Positions 9,170 to 17,885 of a DNA stretch of 64,000 bases are shown here, piece by piece. The notes under the pieces were generated by a model, which worked only from the letters and a program-made list of their open reading frames with translations, was not told where the DNA came from and did no database searches. The stretch is from Desulfobacterales bacterium (GTDB lineage: Bacteria > Desulfobacterota > Desulfobacteria > Desulfobacterales > JAHDSC01). A program made the translations under genes and the position numbers. The stretch covers positions 1 to 64,000 of the forward strand of contig JAFGES010000054.1 in assembly GCA_016931455.1 (NCBI GenBank), written 5' to 3'. The first letter of the stretch is position 1, and the number at the start of each line of letters is the position of its first letter.

Positions 9170-9468
9170 TGTCTTTCTCCTCAACACGTCCGATAATGTT
9201 TTTGTCGGCACATAACAAATTGCTTTTTATAGTTTTTAAATCGATATGACCCTACATTTTTATTACATATTCATTTCAAAATTACAAGCAGCGAGGTTAA
9301 AACAGCATCAAGTAAAGATTCTTGACTTGGAAAAGAAAAGTCTTTATGAAGTGGAACCTTATATGGTTTATTTTCGATTCCAAGTTCATATATGCAGAGG
9401 TGAATTCGAACCTTACCATCATCATTCGAGTTGTTTTTAAAAAATAATTGAAAATATAGTCGGAAAGA
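9170..9468. other. Intergenic region between the divergent CBS/ACT and argS genes
   Basis: About 300 bp with no supported gene; open frames here are short and lack ribosome sites. It must hold both divergent promoters. A plus-strand candidate for argS is listed separately. The copies ACTTGGAA near 9325 and TTCCAAGT near 9378 form an 8-bp inverted repeat with a loop of about 45 bases, which may be chance. Confidence 0.5.
9322..9350 (+). promoter_or_regulatory. Possible sigma-70 promoter for argS
   Basis: TTGACT (9322-9327) and TATGAA (9345-9350) with a 17-bp spacer, about 120 bp before the argS start. The boxes match five and four consensus bases respectively. Weak, sequence-only prediction. 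Confidence 0.3.
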
Positions 9469-11136
9469 ATGAAACAGAAAATAAGAAATTTGATCCTTCA
9501 GGCTGCAAAAGAGGCTTTTCAAAAAGGCGACTTGCCGGCTTCTCAATTTCCATGTGTGGAAATTGAAGAATCTAAGATCGCACTACATGGTGATTTTTCA
9601 ACTAATATTTCCATGGTTATGGCTGCGACCCAAAAAATGTCGCCCCGAAAAATTGCAGAATTAATTTTAAAACATATGCATGATCCCGATGGGCTGCTTT
9701 CAAAAATCGAAATTGCCGGACCGGGTTTTATAAATTTTTTCATCAAGCCCTCTTTTTGGTACCCGTTCCTACGAGAAATTCACGAAACAAATTTAGCTTA
9801 TGGCGCCACAGATATCGGTCAAGGGGAAAAAGTACTGATAGAATTTGTAAGTGCGAATCCAACCGGACCGCTTCATGTCGGCCATGGCCGCGGAGCTGCT
9901 GTCGGAGATAGCGTGGCCAATATTCTCTCCTTTTGTGGATATGATGTCAAAAGAGAATACTACATAAACGATTCGGGGAGGCAGATCAATACGCTTGGAC
10001 GTTCGGTTTTTTTGAGATATAAGGAGCTATTTGGTCAAAATATCGAGTTCCCGCAAGACTGTTACCAAGGAGATTACATTGTCGATCTTGCCGTGAAAAT
10101 CAGGGAAGATTTAAACGGTGATCTACTATCACGGTGCGAAGATGATGCCATCGCTTATTGTGCTCGTTTCGCCGCCGAAAATATTTTAAACGGAATCCAA
10201 GCCGATTTGGAATCCTTTGGAGTCCATTTTGATCAATGGTACTGCGAGCAAAGTTTATATGATTCCGGCAAAGTGGATCAGGTTATTGAAAATTTTTCAA
10301 AAAAGAACATTATTTATAAAAAAGACGGAGCCATCTGGTTTAAAACGACTGAATATGGTGATGAAAAAGATCGTGTCGTTGTTCGAACAAATGGTCAGAC
10401 CACCTATTTTGCTTCAGATATTGCCTATCACCAAGATAAATTTGAGCGCGGCTTTAATCGAGTGATTGATGTTTGGGGTGCGGATCACCACGGATACATT
10501 CCACGCATGGCTGCTTCAATTGCAGCAGCAGGCTACCATGTGAATCAATTCCATGTAATTCTAGTTCAGCTTGTCAATCTTTTAAGAGGTGGAGAGCCTG
10601 TTGCCATGTCAACGCGTGCCGGTGAATTCGTAACACTAGAAAACGTCATCAGTGAAGTCGGATCCGATGCAGCCCGTTTTTTATTTCTAACCCGCCATTA
10701 TGACAGTCCTCTGGATTTTGATTTAGAGCTTGCCAAGAAAAAGACAAACGATAATCCGGTCTTTTATGTTCAATACGTGCATGCCAGGATCGCCAGCATT
10801 GCGGCAAAAGGTCTGGAAAAAGGGATACAAGATGTATCTTGTTGGAATGAAGCTGCCGTTGCGATGTTGAAGGAACCTGAGGAAATCCAACTGATTAAAA
10901 ATATGGCGCGATATCCGGAAATTATCCGACAAAGTGCCGAATTCATGGAACCCCATCGAATCACATTTTATCTAATGAATTTGGCGGCCTCTTTTCATGC
11001 ATATTATAACAAACATCGCGTTTTAACCGATGAATACTTATTAACCCATGCCCGGCTTTATCTTGTTTCGGCAGTCAAAAAGGTGATCCGAAATGGCCTT
11101 ACCCTTCTGGGGGTGAGCGCCCCGGAGAGAATGTAA
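9469..11136 (+). CDS. argS: Arginyl-tRNA synthetase
   Basis: A 555-residue class I aminoacyl-tRNA synthetase that charges tRNA-Arg in the cytoplasm. An N-terminal Arg_tRNA_synt_N domain (residues 5-90) is followed by the HIGH-type motif [16 protein letters not shown] (HVGH at 136-139), the [11 protein letters not shown] region standing in the KMSKS position, and the all-helical DALR anticodon-binding domain (about 440-555). Length is normal. The ATG follows GGAAAG. It begins a run of same-strand genes to mutL. Confidence 0.96.
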   Translation: MKQKIRNLILQAAKEAFQKGDLPASQFPCVEIEESKIALHGDFSTNISMVMAATQKMSPRKIAELILKHMHDPDGLLSKIEIAGPGFINFFIKPSFWYPFLREIHETNLAYGATDIGQGEKVLIEFVSANPTGPLHVGHGRGAAVGDSVANILSFCGYDVKREYYINDSGRQINTLGRSVFLRYKELFGQNIEFPQDCYQGDYIVDLAVKIREDLNGDLLSRCEDDAIAYCARFAAENILNGIQADLESFGVHFDQWYCEQSLYDSGKVDQVIENFSKKNIIYKKDGAIWFKTTEYGDEKDRVVVRTNGQTTYFASDIAYHQDKFERGFNRVIDVWGADHHGYIPRMAASIAAAGYHVNQFHVILVQLVNLLRGGEPVAMSTRAGEFVTLENVISEVGSDAARFLFLTRHYDSPLDFDLELAKKKTNDNPVFYVQYVHARIASIAAKGLEKGIQDVSCWNEAAVAMLKEPEEIQLIKNMARYPEIIRQSAEFMEPHRITFYLMNLAASFHAYYNKHRVLTDEYLLTHARLYLVSAVKKVIRNGLTLLGVSAPERM

Positions 11137-11167
11137 AGGCTTTGCCCTTGCTGATACAGTTGCTGTA

Positions 11168-11887
11168 ATGCGAAAAAAAAAGATAAAAGAGCAGCCTTCG
11201 CAACTTAAAAATGATTCTAATTCAAGGCTACGGGCGAAGGGATCTATGAAATGGATCTTTTTGATTCTCTTCATTTCTGCCTGGATGTTTATTTTAGGCA
11301 TTTTTGTTGGAAGAGGGACGGCACCTGTTAAATTCGATATAAATAAACTCCAAAAAGAATTGGCCGCCTATAAAAAAATTGCTGCTCAAAAAGAACTGAG
11401 CCGTTTTAATCTTAATCCGAATTCCGGCTTAGAGCCGGAATTCGGATTTTACGAAGATCTCAAACACACCAAAAATGATGTCAAACAAAAAACAGAAAAA
11501 TTTCAGATCAAACCAAAATCAATCGCAAGAAAATCAAATTTAGAGAAAAAAAAACAAATTGTAACTGAAGATACACCCAAAAAGGTAAAAAATGTTGATT
11601 CTACCCAAAAAGCTAAGACGTCTTCACTCAATTCCAACGATCTTACTGACAAAAAAATTACGATTCAGGTTGCTTCGCTAAAAAATCTGAAAGTTGCCGA
11701 CCAAATGGTTGCAAGGCTCAAAAAAAAAGGATATTCTGCCTATAGGACGATTGCTAAAATTCCCGGCAAAGGAAATTGGTACCGAATAAGAATCGGCTAT
11801 TTCAAAAACATAGCTGAGGCTCAAAGCATATTCAATCAATTAAAGAAAGAAAAATTTAAGCCTATTTTTGTCAATCGGCAATCTTAA
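11168..11887 (+). CDS. SPOR-domain protein with single membrane anchor
   Basis: A 239-residue protein. A short basic cytoplasmic N-terminus, one membrane segment (about 28-47, ending FVGRG), a long Lys-rich low-complexity linker (about 60-155), and a C-terminal SPOR domain (about 158-237: KITIQVASLKNLKVADQMV then WYRIRIGYFKNIAEAQ). SPOR domains bind denuded glycan strands of septal peptidoglycan, so a cell-division or envelope role is likely (bitopic, periplasmic C-terminus). It sits between argS and gatC, as is common for SPOR genes near argS in this group. The coding sequence contains a perfect 16-bp inverted repeat at residues 83-94 (listed separately). No clear ribosome site before the ATG. 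Confidence 0.85.
   Translation: MRKKKIKEQPSQLKNDSNSRLRAKGSMKWIFLILFISAWMFILGIFVGRGTAPVKFDINKLQKELAAYKKIAAQKELSRFNLNPNSGLEPEFGFYEDLKHTKNDVKQKTEKFQIKPKSIARKSNLEKKKQIVTEDTPKKVKNVDSTQKAKTSSLNSNDLTDKKITIQVASLKNLKVADQMVARLKKKGYSAYRTIAKIPGKGNWYRIRIGYFKNIAEAQSIFNQLKKEKFKPIFVNRQS
11414..11448 (+). repeat. Perfect 16-bp inverted repeat inside the SPOR gene
   Basis: AATCCGAATTCCGGCT (11414-11429), a 3-base loop TAG, then its exact reverse complement (11433-11448), followed by TT. It lies in the codons of the linker between the membrane anchor and the SPOR domain and would make a very stable hairpin in the mRNA. It could slow ribosomes or polymerase or be the trace of a small palindromic insertion. Confidence 0.9.
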
Positions 11888-11925
11888 GGACAGCAACTCC
11901 GAACAAAGGTATTAGGAAGGATACG

Positions 11926-12213
11926 ATGAAAATTACAAAAGAGGAAGTGATGCATGTTGCAAACCTTGCACATCTCGATATGGACGAATCATCGATAGAT
12001 ACTTTTACATTTCAGTTAGGAAAAATTTTAGAATATGTCGATACCCTCAATCGCGTGGATACTGAAGGTGTATTGCCGACTTACCATGCGATTGCGTTGA
12101 CAAATGCTTTTCGAGAAGATATTCAAAAAGATCATTTTGATAAAGAGCAGGTATTGGGCAATGCACCCGAAAAAGAAGATGGAAGCTTTATTGTTCCAAA
12201 AGTCATTCAATAA
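11926..12213 (+). CDS. gatC: Asp-tRNA(Asn)/Glu-tRNA(Gln) amidotransferase subunit C
   Basis: A 95-residue GatC, the small belt-like subunit that stabilises GatA on GatB. It shows the family start [20 protein letters not shown], the central [19 protein letters not shown] and the ending with [23 protein letters not shown] ribosome site precedes the ATG. It is followed 14 bp later by gatA. gatB lies 6 kb away on the other strand. Confidence 0.95.
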   Translation: MKITKEEVMHVANLAHLDMDESSIDTFTFQLGKILEYVDTLNRVDTEGVLPTYHAIALTNAFREDIQKDHFDKEQVLGNAPEKEDGSFIVPKVIQ

Positions 12214-12227
12214 GGAAGAACGTGGAC

Positions 12228-13688
12228 ATGAAGTTGCACGAACTGACGATTCAAAAGGCCCATGAGCTATTAAAGCAAAAAGAAATATCTTCTCAAGAGC
12301 TCACCCAAGCCGTACTGAATCGAATTGAAGCGGTTGATGCGAAAGTGGGCGCCTATATTTCCGTAGCAGGTGAAATGGCCGTTGATCAATCTAAACTTGC
12401 TGATAAAGCAATTTCAGCGGGCAATATTTCCTCCCTTACGGGCATACCGATAGCGATTAAGGATGTGATTTGTACAAAGGGGCTTCGAACCACTTGTGCA
12501 TCGAAAATGCTTGAGAATTTCATACCCCCTTATGATGCCACGGTAATAAAAAAATTGCAGAAAGCCGGTGCGGTAATTATCGGCAAGGTGAACATGGATG
12601 AATTTGCGATGGGGTCATCCACTGAAAACTCAGGTTTTCAGTTAACCCATAATCCCTGGGATTTGGATAGAATTCCAGGGGGATCCAGCGGCGGATCGGC
12701 AGCCGCTGTTGCGGCGGATATGTGTCTGGGGGCACTGGGATCCGATACGGGGGGGTCTATTCGGCAACCTGCCTCTCATTGCGGTGTGGTCGGCTTAAAG
12801 CCTACCTATGGAAGGGTTTCTCGATTCGGGCTTGTCGCCTTTGCTTCTTCTCTCGACCAAATCGGCCCTCTAACAAAAAATGTCAACGATTGTGCACTAT
12901 TGATGAATACGATTTCCGGATACGATTCTAAGGATTCTACGTCTATGCCACGAGAAGTGCCGGATTACACATTATCCTTTAAAGAAAATTTAACCGGCGT
13001 TACCATTGGTATCCCCAGGGAATTTAATACATCTAAAGGGTTTGATCCCAGTGTACTATCTTCTGTTAAAAATGCCGTAAAAGTAATTGAATCGCTGGGG
13101 GCTAAATGCATTGAAATCTCCCTGCCGCATACTCAATATGTTGTTGCCGTCTATTATGTCATTGCTCCTTCGGAAGCCAGTTCCAATCTTGCTAGATATG
13201 ACGGAGTCAGGTACGGTTTCAGAGATAAAACTAAAAAAAGTCTTATAGAAATGTATCGGGGAACCCGATCCGCAGGTTTCGGCTCCGAAGTCCAACGTCG
13301 GATTATACTGGGAACCTATGCCCTTTCCGCAGGTTACTATGACGCGTATTATAAGAAAGCTTCACAAGTCAGAACATTAATCATAGAAGATTTTAAAAAG
13401 GCATTTGAAAAATGTGACATCCTTCTTTCACCCGTAGCGCCCACGCCGGCTTTTAAGATCGGCGAAATGTCGGAAGATCCGCTCACGATGTACCTGTCCG
13501 ATATATTCACTCTTTCAGCAAATCTTGCCGGTATCCCCAGTCTATCCGTTCCCTGTGGTTTCTCGGCGGAAGGACTTCCGATCGGGCTACAAATCATGGG
13601 AAATTATTTCCAAGAGGAAACAATTTTAAGAACAGCTTATCATTACGAAAATGCGACCGATTTCCACAAAATAAAACCAACCCTATAA
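12228..13688 (+). CDS. gatA: Asp-tRNA(Asn)/Glu-tRNA(Gln) amidotransferase subunit A
   Basis: A 486-residue glutamine amidohydrolase of the amidase-signature family. It releases ammonia from glutamine and channels it to GatB for conversion of Glu-tRNA(Gln) or Asp-tRNA(Asn). The Ser-cisSer-Lys triad is visible: Lys78 in PIAIKDVI, Ser153 in [12 protein letters not shown], and Ser177 in [12 protein letters not shown]. The start is put at the ATG 12228, 9 bp after AAGGAAG; the GTG at 12222 is only 3 bp from that site. Normal length, coupled to gatC. Confidence 0.96.
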   Translation: MKLHELTIQKAHELLKQKEISSQELTQAVLNRIEAVDAKVGAYISVAGEMAVDQSKLADKAISAGNISSLTGIPIAIKDVICTKGLRTTCASKMLENFIPPYDATVIKKLQKAGAVIIGKVNMDEFAMGSSTENSGFQLTHNPWDLDRIPGGSSGGSAAAVAADMCLGALGSDTGGSIRQPASHCGVVGLKPTYGRVSRFGLVAFASSLDQIGPLTKNVNDCALLMNTISGYDSKDSTSMPREVPDYTLSFKENLTGVTIGIPREFNTSKGFDPSVLSSVKNAVKVIESLGAKCIEISLPHTQYVVAVYYVIAPSEASSNLARYDGVRYGFRDKTKKSLIEMYRGTRSAGFGSEVQRRIILGTYALSAGYYDAYYKKASQVRTLIIEDFKKAFEKCDILLSPVAPTPAFKIGEMSEDPLTMYLSDIFTLSANLAGIPSLSVPCGFSAEGLPIGLQIMGNYFQEETILRTAYHYENATDFHKIKPTL

Positions 13689-13711
13689 ATCTACAGGAAA
13701 GGATAACGATT

Positions 13712-13885
13712 ATGAGTATTCAGCCGGAAGGTGAAGATTTAAGGAAAGCTGTTAAATGGATTTCCGAGCAGCGACAATCGGACTCGACAAAAAACTTAGA
13801 AAAATTAGTTAATGAAGCTAGCTTGATGTTCAACCTGTCACCAAAAGATGAAGCATTTTTATCGCGATTTTTCCAGGAAAAATAG
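13712..13885 (+). CDS. Small conserved-looking protein between gatA and mutL
   Basis: A 57-residue acidic/basic protein (starts MSIQPEGEDLRKAVKWISEQ, ends FLSRFFQEK) with a good AGGAAAGGA ribosome site 23 bp after the gatA stop. It is predicted to be all-helical, with no signal peptide, no membrane segment and no cysteine. The spacing, ribosome site and neighbour-like codon use support a real gene although it is short. Short open frames of this kind are often seen at this position in related genomes (recollection, not checked). Function unknown. Confidence 0.7.
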   Translation: MSIQPEGEDLRKAVKWISEQRQSDSTKNLEKLVNEASLMFNLSPKDEAFLSRFFQEK

Positions 13886-13946
13886 AAAATCCATCGGCTC
13901 GAAGCAGCAAAAATTTTTATAAAGCTCAAAAACTCAAATTATCGAC

Positions 13947-15710
13947 GTGTCGAATATTAAAATACTCCCGGAAATCCTTTCAAACAAGATCGCTGCCGGT
14001 GAAGTGGTTGAACGCCCGGCAGCAGTCGTCAAAGAACTGGTGGAAAATGCTATCGATGCCGGCAGCAACCGAATCATTATCGAAATAGAAAAAGGTGGGC
14101 GTGCGCTGATCCAAGTTGCCGATAACGGGATTGGTATGAACTATGATGATGCCCTGCTTTGCATTGAACGTTATGCCACTAGTAAAATCAGCTCTGATCA
14201 AGATCTTTTCTCAATCCGCACCCTTGGCTTCAGGGGTGAAGCACTTCCAAGTATTGCCGCCGTATCTCGTTTTTCTCTCATTACACGAGCTAAAAACGCG
14301 CAAGCCGGCACTGAAATTATTATTGAAGGGGGTAAAATAAAAAAAATTTCCGAGGTCGGAGCTCCGATAGGAACGATGGTGACAGTTAAACATCTTTTCT
14401 TTAATACTCCGGCTAGAAGAAAATTTTTAAAAACCATCTCTACGGAAATGAGCCATATTGCTGATACCATTGCAGGCATGGCAATGGGTTGGCCGGCTAT
14501 TCAATTCATGCTCCACCACAATGGAAAAATTATTAAAAACTGGCCGGTGGCATCTGATTCGGTTGAAAGGATTGCCGATGTTCTAGGGACAGACCTTCGA
14601 AAGAATCTTAAAAAAATAGAATTTGATAAAAGCGGCATTTCAGTAACCGGCTGGATATCTTCCCCCCGCATCATTCGCAGCACATCGCGGGGTATTTATA
14701 TTTATATCAATGGACGCGCAGTGCGCAGCAAAATTATACAGCATGCACTTTTTGAAGGGTATTCAGGCCGGCTGATTAAAAATCAATTCCCGGTAGCAGT
14801 GCTTTTCATTAAATTGCCCTTTGACCAAGTCGATGTCAATGTCCATCCGACAAAAAGCGAGGTGCGTTTTCTAGAATCCCAAAAAGTTCACGATACTATT
14901 TCAGCCGGCGTATCTGAAACATTGCAGGCTGCTGATCAATATCAATGGCCTCAAAACAAATCACAGAACAAAACAAAACTAATTATCTCCGAGTCGTTAC
15001 CCGACTTCAGCAGCCGGCCTAATTTCAACCTTTCAGAAAAAGAAAGCCCCCGAAATCCGAAAAAAATAACTTATGATGTTCCCAAATTTGAACCTTCAAA
15101 ACAGCGTGCACTTTGGAATAAAAGACATTTTGATGATTTAAGAATCATAGGACAGCTTCATCATACCTATATCGTTTGCGAATCAAATGAGGGGCTTATC
15201 CTGATTGATCAACATGCGGCCCATGAAAGAATTCTTTTTGAGCAGTTAAAACATCAATCAACATCCATGGAAGTCAGAGTCCAAAAACTTTTGATTCCGG
15301 AAACAATTGATCTGGGGTACCGTGAGGCGCAATTACTTGAAAGGCTCATACCGGATCTTTTATCCATGGGTCTTGAAATCGAGCCTTTCGGTGGGCATAC
15401 CTTTGCTGTAAAATCCATACCCGCCCTGCTGTCGGGAAGAGATGTCAAATCGCTTGTCGTCGAAATCATCGAAAAAATAGCTGGTCTGGGCGTTACTAAG
15501 GATTTAAAAAAAACGATTGACCCATGCTTGATGCTCATGGCATGCCACGGTGCGATACGGGCCGGGCAAAATCTTACGATCGAAGAAATAAAGGCATTGA
15601 TACGGCAACTGGATCAGTGTGACAATCCTTCTCACTGTCCACACGGACGTCCCACCTGGATCAGCTGGCCTTTAAAAAGTCTTGAAAAATCTTTTAATCG
15701 GATCGTTTAA
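13947..15710 (+). CDS. mutL: DNA mismatch repair protein MutL (endonuclease type)
   Basis: A 587-residue GHKL ATPase that couples MutS mismatch recognition to strand processing. N-terminal ATPase motifs: NKIAAGEVVERPA, ENAIDAG, DNGIGM and FRGEALPSIAAVS. A transducer domain (about 210-330) and a linker (about 335-390) follow. The C-terminal dimerisation domain has the metal endonuclease motif DQHAAHERILFE (DQHA-x2-E-x4-E), ACHGAIRAG and CPHGRP, so this MutL should nick DNA itself, as in bacteria without MutH. The start is a GTG at 13947 giving the standard SNIKILPE beginning; the ribosome site is weak. 61 bp after the small gene. Confidence 0.95.
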   Translation: MSNIKILPEILSNKIAAGEVVERPAAVVKELVENAIDAGSNRIIIEIEKGGRALIQVADNGIGMNYDDALLCIERYATSKISSDQDLFSIRTLGFRGEALPSIAAVSRFSLITRAKNAQAGTEIIIEGGKIKKISEVGAPIGTMVTVKHLFFNTPARRKFLKTISTEMSHIADTIAGMAMGWPAIQFMLHHNGKIIKNWPVASDSVERIADVLGTDLRKNLKKIEFDKSGISVTGWISSPRIIRSTSRGIYIYINGRAVRSKIIQHALFEGYSGRLIKNQFPVAVLFIKLPFDQVDVNVHPTKSEVRFLESQKVHDTISAGVSETLQAADQYQWPQNKSQNKTKLIISESLPDFSSRPNFNLSEKESPRNPKKITYDVPKFEPSKQRALWNKRHFDDLRIIGQLHHTYIVCESNEGLILIDQHAAHERILFEQLKHQSTSMEVRVQKLLIPETIDLGYREAQLLERLIPDLLSMGLEIEPFGGHTFAVKSIPALLSGRDVKSLVVEIIEKIAGLGVTKDLKKTIDPCLMLMACHGAIRAGQNLTIEEIKALIRQLDQCDNPSHCPHGRPTWISWPLKSLEKSFNRIV

Positions 15711-15730
15711 TATAATAGAGAATACCTCCA

Positions 15731-17458
15731 TTATTGTCTAATTGCCCCTTCGCTTTCCGAATTCAACTCCGAAATAATGATATAGCTTTTCGTTTCCCCG
15801 GTCAGCAATCCACCGGTTTTGGCAACCAGGGAAAATACCAGTTCGTATTGACCGTCATCGTCCATGTCGACAATCGCATAATCACTGATATATCCTGAAA
15901 AATCGCGGGTTTTCCATTTTTGCGAAAGCCCCACATTATCCCACGTCAAGCAGGCGATATAACCGCTTTTAAAAATTCTTAACCTTGAAAGCATACGCTT
16001 GGCCGCATCGATATTTTTGACAGTAATAACCTCTTTTTTACCATCATGATCCACATCAACGATATGGATACGTTGCGGCAAATAGTAATGATCCATTTTG
16101 GGTTCGCCCGCCTCTTGTTTTTCAATTAGATCGGATGGATATTCAAGGAAAACGGCATTGCCGCCATAAGTTTCATTGCTTTTCCATTCCTCGCTTCCAT
16201 TAGGTTCCACGATCCGCAGATAATCATTATTTGTAAATGCAACAATTTTTTCCTGCCCGGTGTTCAGCACATCGCCATAGGTAAAACCGTAAATGTTTAT
16301 TCCTTTGGGTAGTTTTTGCTCCTGGGCGGGCTCATAACGGCCATTGCGCCATGCCATTTCATAAACATCTCCCGTAAAGAGCTGATCCATGCCTTTCTTC
16401 TGGCCTAGCAGTATTTGACCGCGATTCGGCACATTTAAAACCCTGAAGTACCATTTTAAATCCGTTTCAATCCTTATGAACTGTGTATCACTGAATTCCA
16501 GCACAAAAGATTGAAGCCGACGACTTTTTCGAATTATATTGGTGATGAATATCTCTGATTTTCCATTCTTATTGATGTCGGCAACATCGACCCCAAGGAG
16601 TTTTTCGTATGCTTCGATTTCAATCTCTGTTACTTTTTCAAATCTTCCCTCTATATAGCGGTAGATAAAAATCGTATTCTCACTGATAAAAACCGTTTCC
16701 TTTTTACCGTCACCATCGACATCACCGATAGACATACCGGTGATTGGAGTTTTAAAATTTTGGCTTTTCCATAATGAACTTGTAGCGCCATTTGAAATCG
16801 TAAGATTCGAATTTTCAGTGGTTGGAATGAGTGTATCGGGATGAAGGCGACTTTGGCTCGTCTCGTCTTTTTTTTGTGGGGAGGTTTGATATTCAAACGT
16901 CTTACGTTCGAAAACTTCACTGTTGATCTGTTCGGCAAAAAGGCTAATATGTCGAATAACGTCGGAATGGCTGTTGCCGAGTCGATTGAAAACGACACGT
17001 GGTTTGTTTTGCTGAACGTCAATAAACTGTATATCGGTACTGATACTCTCGCCGAAAACAGTTAGGCTGCCGAAGATAACAAAATCGGCTTTTAATTGCA
17101 CACCGAGAGAAACCGCAGTTTGAGCATTGATCGGTTTGGCTATGTCTCCAATTGCTTGTTGAGTTTCTTCACGGCTGATAGGAATGACTTTCTCTTCTTG
17201 AGCCATCCGGGTTGATAACATATCCGAAATGCCGTTTTGAAGAAAGGTTAAATCTTTTTCCGAATAAATATTTAAGGGTAAAATTAATACACGAGCGGAA
17301 TTACCGGCCGGAAGGCTATCACACGGCAATATAAAAACCGTAAGCAAAATAATGACTATGGCATTGAACTTTATAATTATGTTTGTTATCCTCAGTTTCA
17401 CCTTAGGTTTGCTCCTCTTTAAAGAATTGGAATTGGATAATTTTTTGAACATTAACAT
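15731..17458 (-). CDS. Exported FG-GAP/VCBS-repeat protein with TolB/CsgG-like N-terminal domain
   Basis: A 575-residue protein with an N-terminal membrane or signal segment (about residues 27-48) after a long basic tail. Residues 55-185 (VLILPLNIYSEKDL; LQNGISDMLSTRM; ADFVIFGSLTVFG) resemble the alpha/beta N-terminal domain of TolB or FlgO-type outer-membrane factors. From about 230 on there are calcium-type FG-GAP/VCBS repeats: DVDGDGKKETVF, DINKNGKSEIFI, DVDHDGKKEVIT and DMDDDGQYELVF. It probably sits in the periplasm or on a membrane; ligand unknown. It is divergent from the porin gene across a 427-bp gap and convergent with mutL (20 bp between stops). The length of the N-terminal tail is uncertain, since ATG codons also occur one and two codons in. 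Confidence 0.75.
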   Translation of the reverse strand: MLMFKKLSNSNSLKRSKPKVKLRITNIIIKFNAIVIILLTVFILPCDSLPAGNSARVLILPLNIYSEKDLTFLQNGISDMLSTRMAQEEKVIPISREETQQAIGDIAKPINAQTAVSLGVQLKADFVIFGSLTVFGESISTDIQFIDVQQNKPRVVFNRLGNSHSDVIRHISLFAEQINSEVFERKTFEYQTSPQKKDETSQSRLHPDTLIPTTENSNLTISNGATSSLWKSQNFKTPITGMSIGDVDGDGKKETVFISENTIFIYRYIEGRFEKVTEIEIEAYEKLLGVDVADINKNGKSEIFITNIIRKSRRLQSFVLEFSDTQFIRIETDLKWYFRVLNVPNRGQILLGQKKGMDQLFTGDVYEMAWRNGRYEPAQEQKLPKGINIYGFTYGDVLNTGQEKIVAFTNNDYLRIVEPNGSEEWKSNETYGGNAVFLEYPSDLIEKQEAGEPKMDHYYLPQRIHIVDVDHDGKKEVITVKNIDAAKRMLSRLRIFKSGYIACLTWDNVGLSQKWKTRDFSGYISDYAIVDMDDDGQYELVFSLVAKTGGLLTGETKSYIIISELNSESEGAIRQ

Positions 17459-17681
17459 GAATAATTATAATTTCAAATAATATTTTAGAAGCTTTGTTCG
17501 ATGGTATGCAACCTATCGGCAACTCAATAAAATATCAATATATGGTTGATAACAAACGTTAGTAACACATTATATTGAATTTTAAGATCCCTCAGCTATG
17601 AAGACCTATTATTTTTTTTCGGCAAAAAATATCTTTAAAATTATTTTAACATATTGATATTTTTATTAATATAATTTTTTC

Positions 17682-17709
17682 TTGACATTTACCCATCGTC
17701 TTGATAACT
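17682..17709 (+). promoter_or_regulatory. Predicted porin promoter
   Basis: TTGACA at 17682-17687 followed by ATAACT at 17704-17709 (16-bp spacer), with a run of A/T just upstream that could act as an UP element. It would start a leader of about 170 nt containing the hairpin at 17751-17810. Prediction from sequence only. Confidence 0.45.
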
Positions 17710-17750
17710 GATCAACTGAATATAAATAAAAATTCAAGGTATCATTTCTT

Positions 17751-17810
17751 AGTTACATGCAATCAAATTATATGGAAAGGAGGTGGAATAAAATATTATT
17801 GCATGTAATT
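17751..17810 (+). promoter_or_regulatory. 5' leader hairpin presenting an orphan Shine-Dalgarno
   Basis: TTACATGCAAT (17753-17763) pairs perfectly with ATTGCATGTAA (17798-17808); with a flanking G-U and an A-U pair the stem reaches 13 bp. The 34-base loop holds GGAAAGGAGGTGG (17774-17786), a near-perfect match to the 16S anti-Shine-Dalgarno, but no normal start codon follows at the right distance. The real porin start lies 76 bp after the hairpin and has its own AAGGAGG. This resembles a stabilising ribosome-binding element or standby site in the mRNA leader. Confidence 0.6.
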
Positions 17811-17885
17811 TCTCCATGATAAAATCGAAAAATTATTAACTTTGCTTTTATTTAATTATCAAACCCGTTAAGGAGGAAATTCAAG

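Larger units (their letters stand above)
17459..17885. other. AT-rich regulatory gap between the FG-GAP gene and the porin
   Basis: 427 bp without a supported gene. It holds a predicted porin promoter (17682-17709), a hairpin presenting a strong orphan ribosome-binding site (17751-17810) and the true porin ribosome site just before 17886. A 13-bp inverted pair, AAAATATCAATAT at 17529-17541 and ATATTGATATTTT at 17651-17663, flanks the middle and might be operator DNA, but the area is very AT-rich, so chance is possible. The promoter of the leftward FG-GAP gene must also be here. Confidence 0.6.

Noticed and set aside
17529-17663. 13-bp inverted repeats in the FG-GAP/porin gap as an operator
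   Set aside because: They are almost pure A/T in a very AT-rich region and 109 bp apart, so chance pairing is likely; mentioned only as a possibility in the gap entry.
17787-17820. A mini open frame after the orphan Shine-Dalgarno (TTG start, six codons)
   Set aside because: A TTG start and such a short peptide are not convincing; the site is better explained as an RNA element.
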